DNA from: Actinomycetota bacterium | Lineage (GTDB): Bacteria > Actinomycetota > Humimicrobiia > Humimicrobiales > Humimicrobiaceae | Direction: 5' to 3' | Assembly (NCBI GenBank): GCA_022865545.1 | Contig: JALHTA010000039.1 | Coordinates: 1 to 12,905, forward strand | DNA length: 12,905 bases | Part shown: piece after piece, positions 7,811-12,905 of the stretch | How the letters are laid out: each line of letters opens with the position of its first letter | Numbering within the stretch: the first letter of the stretch is position 1 | Position numbers and translations under genes: made by a program | Notes under the pieces: generated by a model | The model's input: only the letters and a program-made list of their open reading frames with translations | Databases searched by the model: none | What the model was told of the DNA's origin: nothing

Positions 7811-8981
7811 CTCCCACTTCTCTATATATCCTACTTAAAAAATGTTTTACAAGGCTTGTCTCTTCTCTCATCTCGATTAAAAATGCATCATGGCCATAAC
7901 TGGAATCTATCTCACAATAACTAACGTCCACACTTCCTGCCTTAAGTTTTCTTACTATCCCGATTGACTGATAAGGTGGATACAGCCAATCTGATTTAAA
8001 TGAAATCACCAGAAATCTTATATTCTCCTCCTTGCTCTTTAGAGCCAGGGCATTACTCGCCGATATATCAAAATAATCTATAGCTTTTGTTATATAAAGA
8101 TATGAGTTTGCATCAAATCTTTTTACAAAGTCATCACCTTTATAATGGAGATATCCTTCAACCTCAAAATCCGGATGAAAAGCAAAATTATAGTTTCCAC
8201 TCTTGAGCTTTCTTGAAAACTTCTCTTCCATCGATGTATCACTCATATAAGTTATGTGGCCTATCATCCTGGCAAGGGCCAGCCCCCTCTTTGGAGAAGC
8301 TGATCCATAATAATCTCCATTTTTCCATTCAAGGTCAGACATTATAGCCTGCCTTCCGACTTCATTGAATGCTATCTGTTGGGGAGAGTGCTTCAGTCCT
8401 GTTGCAACAGGTATAGCTGACCGTACCATCTCAGGAAATGATCTTACCCATTGGAGTACCTGCATACCCCCCATAGAGCCACCCGCCAAACTGAGAAGCT
8501 TTTCAATACCCAGGTGATCTATCAGGTATTTTTGAGCCTTTACAATATCTGAAATAGTGATCATGGGAAAATCAAGTCCGTATGGCTTACCTTTGGCAGG
8601 ATTCAGTGATGAAGGGCCCGTACTGCCCTTGCATCCGCCAAGGACATTGGAACATATAACAAAATACTTATCAGTATCAAATGCTTTCCCGGGTCCTATC
8701 ATATTATCCCACCATCCTGGTTTCTTATCTCCCTCATGCCAGCCGGCAGCATGTGCGTCACCAGAAAGTGCGTGGAGTATTAGGACCGCATTATCCTTTC
8801 GGGCATTAAGTGTACCATAAGTCTCATATGCCAGTGTCACTGGACCCAGCTTTTTCCCTAATTCCAGTACTAAATGATCAGGCGGTTCCGCAAATTTAAA
8901 ATATTTAGTCTTTACAAAACCAAGGCCATCAAATCCTGGTTGGGTCAGATTTTCATTTTGTATTTTATCTTTCATCCTCAC
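7800..8981 (-). CDS. metX: Homoserine O-acetyltransferase (MetX)
   Basis: MetX transfers acetyl from acetyl-CoA to L-homoserine, the activation step for methionine synthesis. It is an alpha/beta-hydrolase-fold enzyme. The catalytic triad can be read as Ser169 (AGGSMGGMQ), Asp331 ([10 protein letters not shown]) and His364 (SSYGHDAFL), numbered from the GTG. Other family signatures are [37 protein letters not shown] and [12 protein letters not shown]. The substrate could in principle be succinyl-CoA, since sequence alone does not always separate the two activities. The start is ambiguous: GTG at 8981-8979 overlaps the metY TGA by four bases, and ATG at 8975-8973 lies two bases after it. Neither has a clear separate Shine-Dalgarno sequence, so coupling to metY is likely. 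The gene ends in TAA inside the metW start region. Confidence 0.95.
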   Translation of the reverse strand: MRMKDKIQNENLTQPGFDGLGFVKTKYFKFAEPPDHLVLELGKKLGPVTLAYETYGTLNARKDNAVLILHALSGDAHAAGWHEGDKKPGWWDNMIGPGKAFDTDKYFVICSNVLGGCKGSTGPSSLNPAKGKPYGLDFPMITISDIVKAQKYLIDHLGIEKLLSLAGGSMGGMQVLQWVRSFPEMVRSAIPVATGLKHSPQQIAFNEVGRQAIMSDLEWKNGDYYGSASPKRGLALARMIGHITYMSDTSMEEKFSRKLKSGNYNFAFHPDFEVEGYLHYKGDDFVKRFDANSYLYITKAIDYFDISASNALALKSKEENIRFLVISFKSDWLYPPYQSIGIVRKLKAGSVDVSYCEIDSSYGHDAFLIEMREETSLVKHFLSRIYREVGDGR

Positions 8982-10270
8982 GTTTTATCAATGGCTTGTT
9001 TTATATCAGAGATTATATCACTTATATCTTCTATGCCTACCGAGAGTCTTATGAAATCAGGAGTGACACCCGTTGCAGCCTGCTCTTCGGCGTTTAACTG
9101 CTGGTGAGTGGTGCTTGATGGATGGATAGCCAATGTTTTGGCATCCCCTATATTTGCGAGATGGGACACCAGCTCAAGGGAGTTTATAAACTTCTTTCCC
9201 GCTTCAACCCCGCCTTTTATACCAAAACCTACTATTGCGCCTGCTCCCCTTTTTAGATACTTTTTAGCTTTTCCGCTTTCTTTACTTGAGGGCAGTCCGG
9301 GATAATTTACCCAATTGACTTTGGGATCATTTTCAAGGAATTTAGCGACTTTGAGCGCATTTTCTGAATGCCTTACTATTCTCAGATGAAGAGTTTCCAA
9401 TCCCTGTATTAGTAAGAATGAATTAAAAGGTGAAAGGCAGGATCCCAAATCCCTTAAAAGCTTTACGCGTGCCTTTAGGATATATGCAATATTTCCAACT
9501 CCCTTAAATGCCTCAATAAAATCCATTCCATGATAACTGGGGTCAGGATCGGCTATTAGTGGAAATTTACCATTATCCCACTTAAAATTGCCTGAATCCA
9601 CAATGATGCCGCCGATCGATGTCCCGTGGCCGCCAATAAACTTGGTAGCAGAATAAGTTATTATATCTGCACCGTAATCAAAAGGCTTCAGTAGATATGG
9701 GGTTGTGGTATTATCGATTATAAGTGGTATATTATTTGAATGTGCGATATCTGCCAGACCCTCAATGTCTGTGATATTTAATTTTGGATTCCCAATCGAC
9801 TCCGCATATACTGCTTTTGTTTTTTCAGTAATAGCTTTTTTAAAACCATCAAGATCTTCTGAGTCAACAAACTTTACCTTTATTCCAAAACGTTTGAATG
9901 TATTTTCAAATAAGGTATAGGTGCCGCCATAAAGATTATCTGCTGATACTATCTCGTCTCCATTCTGGGCAATGTTTAAAATAGCAATCGTTTCAGCAGC
10001 CTGTCCGCTTGCAACTGCAAGAGCGCCCACTCCACCTTCAAGCAGAGCGACTCTTTTTTCCAGTACGTCATTTGTAGGATTCATTATACGGCTGTATATA
10101 TTACCAAATTCCTTTAAGCCAAAAAGGTTTGCCGCATGATCGGTATCCTTGAATTGATACGATGTTGTCTGGTAGATAGGAACCGCTCTTGAATAAGTAC
10201 TCGTATCAGGTTCATGACCCCCATGTAATAATATAGTATCATCATTTAATTTTATTTCTGGACCAGTCAT
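8978..10270 (-). CDS. metY: O-acetylhomoserine sulfhydrylase (aminocarboxypropyltransferase), PLP-dependent
   Basis: MetY condenses O-acetylhomoserine with sulfide to give homocysteine, using the product of the adjacent metX. It belongs to the Cys/Met-metabolism PLP family (fold type I). Visible features are the [15 protein letters not shown] start, [10 protein letters not shown] (59-68) with the phosphate-contact [14 protein letters not shown] (83-93), DNLYGGTY (111-118), the cofactor-contact Asp186 in [10 protein letters not shown], and the Schiff-base lysine Lys210 in [12 protein letters not shown]. The long insert ([19 protein letters not shown]) and the length of 430 residues favour O-acetylhomoserine sulfhydrylase over the shorter cystathionine gamma-synthase or lyase. 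The ATG at 10270-10268 has an AAGGAG Shine-Dalgarno sequence and lies 26 bases after cysK. It ends in TGA overlapping the metX start. Confidence 0.96.
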   Translation of the reverse strand: MTGPEIKLNDDTILLHGGHEPDTSTYSRAVPIYQTTSYQFKDTDHAANLFGLKEFGNIYSRIMNPTNDVLEKRVALLEGGVGALAVASGQAAETIAILNIAQNGDEIVSADNLYGGTYTLFENTFKRFGIKVKFVDSEDLDGFKKAITEKTKAVYAESIGNPKLNITDIEGLADIAHSNNIPLIIDNTTTPYLLKPFDYGADIITYSATKFIGGHGTSIGGIIVDSGNFKWDNGKFPLIADPDPSYHGMDFIEAFKGVGNIAYILKARVKLLRDLGSCLSPFNSFLLIQGLETLHLRIVRHSENALKVAKFLENDPKVNWVNYPGLPSSKESGKAKKYLKRGAGAIVGFGIKGGVEAGKKFINSLELVSHLANIGDAKTLAIHPSSTTHQQLNAEEQAATGVTPDFIRLSVGIEDISDIISDIKQAIDKT

Positions 10271-10296
10271 CTCTTTTTCTCCTTTTTCTATAATAT

Positions 10297-11220
10297 TTAT
10301 AAATCAAAAATTTCTGTTGATAAGTAGCGCTCACCAGTATCAGGAAGAATAACCACTATTAATTTGTCCTTACTTTCTTTTCTTTTTCCTACCTCTATTG
10401 CCGCTTTTACTGCTGCTCCTGAAGATATGCCGCAAAAAATACCTTCTTCCCTGGCAAGTATTCTGGCAGTTTTGATCGCATCTTCATTTTTAACTTTTAT
10501 TATCTCATCTATAAGGTCTACATTTAAAACACCGGGAATAAACCCCGCACCAATACCCTGTATCTTATGGGGACCGGGTTTGCCTCCCGATAGAACCGGA
10601 GAGTCATACGGTTCCACTGCAATTGCCTTAAAATCTGTTTTTCGTTTTTTTAATACCTCTGTTATGCCTGTAATAGTTCCCCCCGTGCCTACTCCGCTTA
10701 TTAGGATATCAATTTTCCCATCGGTATCCTTCCATATCTCTTCTGCCGTAGTTTCCCGGTGAATTTTGGGATTGGAACTATTATTGAATTGCTGCAGCAC
10801 TATGGAATTTTTAGTATCTTTTTGTATTTTTTCAGCTTCCTTGACTGCGCCATTCATTCCTTCCTGTCCGGGGGTAAGGACCAATTCTGCTCCAAAGGCC
10901 CCTAATAGCTTTCTACGTTCGATTGACATGGTATCTGGCATAGTAAGGATCAACTTATATCCTTTGACTGCACAAATATAGGCAAGGGCTATTCCGGTAT
11001 TACCGCTGGTAGGCTCGATTATACTGGTATCTTTTTTGATCAGTCCTTTCTTTTCAGCATCTCTTATCATAGAAAATCCTATCCTGTCTTTGACGCTGGA
11101 AAGTGGATTAAAAGATTCTAATTTGCCCACCAGTACAGTTTCTAATCCTTTTGATATTTTCTTTAATTCCACCAGCGGTGTGTTTCCGATTAATCCTATT
11201 ATATCTTTTGCTATTTTCAT
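10297..11220 (-). CDS. cysK: Cysteine synthase (O-acetylserine sulfhydrylase)
   Basis: CysK makes L-cysteine from O-acetylserine and sulfide, with acetate released. It is a fold type II PLP enzyme of 307 residues, the normal length. The Schiff-base lysine is Lys44 in SSVKDRIG. The substrate loop is EPTSGNTG (69-76), the PLP phosphate loop is [10 protein letters not shown] (176-185) and the C-terminal ring contact is GISSGAA. It starts with the family-typical GNTPLVEL (12-19). The ATG at 11220-11218 has a strong AGGAG Shine-Dalgarno sequence. It lies 92 bases downstream of the Rrf2 gene, and that spacer shows no clear terminator, so cysK is probably in the same operon. A related cystathionine beta-synthase-like or CysM activity cannot be excluded, but the context favours CysK. 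Confidence 0.95.
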   Translation of the reverse strand: MKIAKDIIGLIGNTPLVELKKISKGLETVLVGKLESFNPLSSVKDRIGFSMIRDAEKKGLIKKDTSIIEPTSGNTGIALAYICAVKGYKLILTMPDTMSIERRKLLGAFGAELVLTPGQEGMNGAVKEAEKIQKDTKNSIVLQQFNNSSNPKIHRETTAEEIWKDTDGKIDILISGVGTGGTITGITEVLKKRKTDFKAIAVEPYDSPVLSGGKPGPHKIQGIGAGFIPGVLNVDLIDEIIKVKNEDAIKTARILAREEGIFCGISSGAAVKAAIEVGKRKESKDKLIVVILPDTGERYLSTEIFDL

Positions 11221-11312
11221 TTACTTCTCCTCTCATTAATTAATTTTGTTTTTGACTGAGATATAGTATTACCACAAGCTTAAGAATAGTACTTATCTCT
11301 TTTTTTACGAAT

Positions 11313-11759
11313 TTATATGCTATACATCAAGGGCCGGCTCTTTTGCTTACTTCTGTGTTTTTCTACTAAATGCTGTAAAGTTACAGATACCAAAAAATCA
11401 TTTATTTTCTCATTTAATTCATTCCATAGATCCCTTGTAATACAAAAATCTGTTTTTTCACATGTTTCAGGATCTTTAATGCATTCAACTAAAGATAAAG
11501 GTCCTTCCAGTGCGGAGATTATTTCTTTTAAGGTAATATCGGCCGGAACTTTTGCAAGGGTATAACCCCCACGTGCACCCCGGCTTGAATTCACCAGTCC
11601 TGCAGCCTTTAGGCTGGGAATAATTTGTTCAAGATAACCTATTGATATCTCCTGTCTTTCTGCTATGTCCTTAAGCAATACCAGTCCTCTTCCATGATTT
11701 AGAGCAAGATCTAACATAGCTCTAGTTCCATATCTACCTTTCGTCGATATTCTAATCAT
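11313..11759 (-). CDS. Rrf2-family transcriptional regulator with three conserved cysteines (probable Fe-S sensor)
   Basis: This 148-residue protein is a winged-helix Rrf2 repressor or activator. It starts with the family signature ISTKGRYGTRAMLDLAL. A helix-turn-helix spans about residues 28-57 (LLKDIAERQEISIGYLEQIIPSLKAAGLV, split here only by description), and the wing is SRGARGGY (59-66). LEGPLSLVEC leads into Cys93, Cys100 and Cys106 (C-x6-C-x5-C). That spacing closely resembles the three cluster ligands of IscR (C-x5-C-x5-C), so Fe-S binding is likely. CymR, the cysteine regulator of Bacillus, lacks these cysteines. The position ahead of cysK-metY-metX-metW suggests it controls that operon and itself. 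No iscS or iscU lies next to it in this window. The start at ATG 11759-11757 has an AAGG-type Shine-Dalgarno sequence. Confidence 0.93.
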   Translation of the reverse strand: MIRISTKGRYGTRAMLDLALNHGRGLVLLKDIAERQEISIGYLEQIIPSLKAAGLVNSSRGARGGYTLAKVPADITLKEIISALEGPLSLVECIKDPETCEKTDFCITRDLWNELNEKINDFLVSVTLQHLVEKHRSKQKSRPLMYSI

Positions 11760-11806
11760 GCTTTCTACCTTATATTTTCCTTAAATATTATCTTATATTA
11801 CTTAGT

Positions 11807-11829
11807 ATTCTTATATATTTAATAGGAAT
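11807..11829. promoter_or_regulatory. Imperfect 23-bp dyad overlapping the rrf2 promoter, candidate operator
   Basis: The arms ATTCTTAT (11807-11814) and ATAGGAAT (11822-11829) are inverted repeats matching at 7 of 8 positions, with a 7-bp spacer. The dyad runs from the edge of the -10 across the expected transcription start, where a repressor would block transcription. An Rrf2-type dimer is the obvious candidate, which would make this an autoregulatory site. The assignment to this regulator is inference. Confidence 0.45.
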
Positions 11830-11855
11830 TATATTACAAGTACCGCAATTGTCAA
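11828..11855 (-). promoter_or_regulatory. Sigma-70-type promoter of the rrf2-cysK-metY-metX-metW operon
   Basis: On the minus strand the -35 is a perfect TTGACA (11855-11850) and the -10 a perfect TATAAT (11833-11828), with a 16-base spacer. The start would be near 11821, leaving a leader of about 60 bases before the Rrf2 ATG. The mnmA-rrf2 gap (11760-11926) otherwise shows no riboswitch and no clear mnmA terminator. Confidence 0.75.
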
Positions 11856-11926
11856 GAAATTTTTCATATAATATTTTTTATAAAGAGGGTATATTTATGT
11901 TAATAAAAGTTAGTGAGGCTGGTAAA

Positions 11927-12905
11927 TCAATATATTACACTCTCGATTTCTCCTCCACCAAGAACATAGTTTCTACCATACAATACAATTGATTGTCCCG
12001 GGGTGATAGCTTCCTGCTTTTCAGTGAAAACTACCTCGATTTTTCCATTATTTTTTATTACTGAACACCTGGCATCCTTATGATTATATCTGATCTTAGC
12101 TGTAATATGCCTGGGAGATTTTTCAGAATGAATAGTTAGATTTCCTGCAATAAGTCTTTTAGCTTTTAGTGCTTCCTTGTCACCTACTATTATTCTATTT
12201 TTAGCCGGGTTTATCCCTGTCACATAAAGAGGTGAATTTGAGTTTAGATTCAATCTTCTTCTTTGCCCAATAGTATAATAACAAATCCCGTCATGTTTCC
12301 CCAATACTTTTCCCTTTGAACTAAATATGGATCCCCCTTCTATTTTTTCAATTCTGTTTTTGAAAAAATCGGTAAAATCATTTCTGCTCAAGAAGCAAAG
12401 ATCCTGGCTTTGCGGTTTATTTGCGACAGGAAGCTTATGTCTCTTTGCTATATCTCTTACTTTTACCTTGGTATAATTCCCCAATGGAAATTTTATAAAT
12501 TTTAGTAATTCATTTCGTATTGGATAAAGAAAGTAGGTCTGATCTTTTATTCTATCCCTGGGTCTGGATAAATAATAATTACCAAAAATATTAACAATTT
12601 TTGCATAATGACCTGTGGCAAGATAGTCAAAGCCCATATTCAATGCTTTTTTTAAAAGTAAATCAAATTTTAAAAACCTGTTACAGTCTACGCAAGGATT
12701 AGGTGTTCTTCCTGACGAATACTCGCTTACAAATTTATTTATAACCTTGTCTTCTAATGCTTTAGAGAAATCAAATACATAATGAGGGATCTTTAAACTG
12801 CGGCAAACCTTTCTAGCATCTTCTATTGCCTCAGTCCCACAGCACTGAACCTTATTGCTGCTGTTCTTTATTCCCAAACACATGGTCGCTCCCACGACTT
12901 CATAG
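11927..12905 (-). CDS. mnmA: tRNA-specific 2-thiouridylase MnmA, lacking its N-terminus at the window edge
   Basis: MnmA thiolates U34 of Lys, Glu and Gln tRNAs, using ATP and sulfur relayed from a cysteine desulfurase. The frame is open to the right edge: YEVVGATMCLG matches the family's GYEVIGVTMKLW segment. The adenylating P-loop (SGGVDSS) is therefore just outside, and the GTG at 12895 is internal rather than the start. Both catalytic cysteines are present: GRTPNPCVDCN (Cys71 from the edge) and PQSQDLCFL (Cys170), 99 residues apart, close to the 97 in E. coli. ATGHYAKI, YTIGQRRRL and the C-terminal beta-barrel segments PLYVTGINPAKNRIIVG and AITPGQSIVLY follow. The C-terminus is complete and ends in TGA. 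Its usual neighbour iscS may lie upstream, outside the window. Confidence 0.96.
   Translation of the reverse strand, partial: YEVVGATMCLGIKNSSNKVQCCGTEAIEDARKVCRSLKIPHYVFDFSKALEDKVINKFVSEYSSGRTPNPCVDCNRFLKFDLLLKKALNMGFDYLATGHYAKIVNIFGNYYLSRPRDRIKDQTYFLYPIRNELLKFIKFPLGNYTKVKVRDIAKRHKLPVANKPQSQDLCFLSRNDFTDFFKNRIEKIEGGSIFSSKGKVLGKHDGICYYTIGQRRRLNLNSNSPLYVTGINPAKNRIIVGDKEALKAKRLIAGNLTIHSEKSPRHITAKIRYNHKDARCSVIKNNGKIEVVFTEKQEAITPGQSIVLYGRNYVLGGGEIESVIY

Noticed and set aside
298..11565. Numerous short plus-strand open frames opposite the minus-strand genes
   Set aside because: All lie antisense to well-supported conserved genes, resemble no family I know, and mostly lack ribosome-binding sites.
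11760..11926. SAM riboswitch or T-box ahead of the sulfur operon
   Set aside because: The leader from the mapped-looking promoter is only about 60 bases and lacks the conserved helices of such elements.
11897..11992. A plus-strand frame of about 31 codons starting at ATG 11897 with an upstream GAGGG
   Set aside because: It runs into the antisense of the mnmA 3' end, and its peptide resembles nothing known. The Shine-Dalgarno-like match alone is not enough.

Overview
The window is about 12.9 kb of AT-rich bacterial chromosome. Every supported gene lies on the minus strand, so transcription runs from high to low coordinates. The content is housekeeping and amino-acid metabolism. I see no phage, transposon, CRISPR, tRNA or rRNA sequence.

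Order of transcription: mnmA (tRNA 2-thiouridylase, N-terminus cut by the right edge); a three-cysteine Rrf2-family regulator; cysK, metY, metX and metW (cysteine and homocysteine synthesis by direct sulfhydrylation); glyQ and glyS (two-subunit glycyl-tRNA synthetase); ppdK (pyruvate, phosphate dikinase); and dnaG (primase, C-terminus cut by the left edge). The spacing suggests three transcription blocks. The first is rrf2-cysK-metY-metX-metW, which starts at a near-consensus promoter whose -10 edge is overlapped by a 23-bp dyad. The second is glyQ-glyS, possibly reading into ppdK and ending at a clear intrinsic terminator. The third is dnaG.

The sulfur genes form a coherent pathway. MetX makes O-acetyl-L-homoserine, MetY sulfhydrylates it to homocysteine, CysK uses the same sulfide to make cysteine, and MetW is the usual partner of MetX. 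The regulator at the head of the operon probably senses Fe-S or cysteine status. MnmA next to it also depends on sulfur, which it receives through a cysteine desulfurase relay.

The most unusual feature is in ppdK. The gene is collinear with full-length PPDK, and its catalytic residues fall at or within one position of their places in the Clostridium symbiosum enzyme. One in-frame TGA at codon 438 interrupts it, where the family has a conserved glycine (SPEDI-x-G-M). The next codon is ATG. UGA ends other genes here, so a UGA=Gly genetic code is not supported. A single point mutation, a sequence error, or recoding/reinitiation remain possible.

Lineage cannot be fixed from this window. The glyQS-ppdK-dnaG order, the alpha/beta GlyRS and the Rrf2-cysK operon suggest an anaerobic Gram-positive-like lineage (Firmicutes, deep Actinobacteriota or a related candidate phylum). 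The metX-metW pair is better known from Proteobacteria. This is inference.
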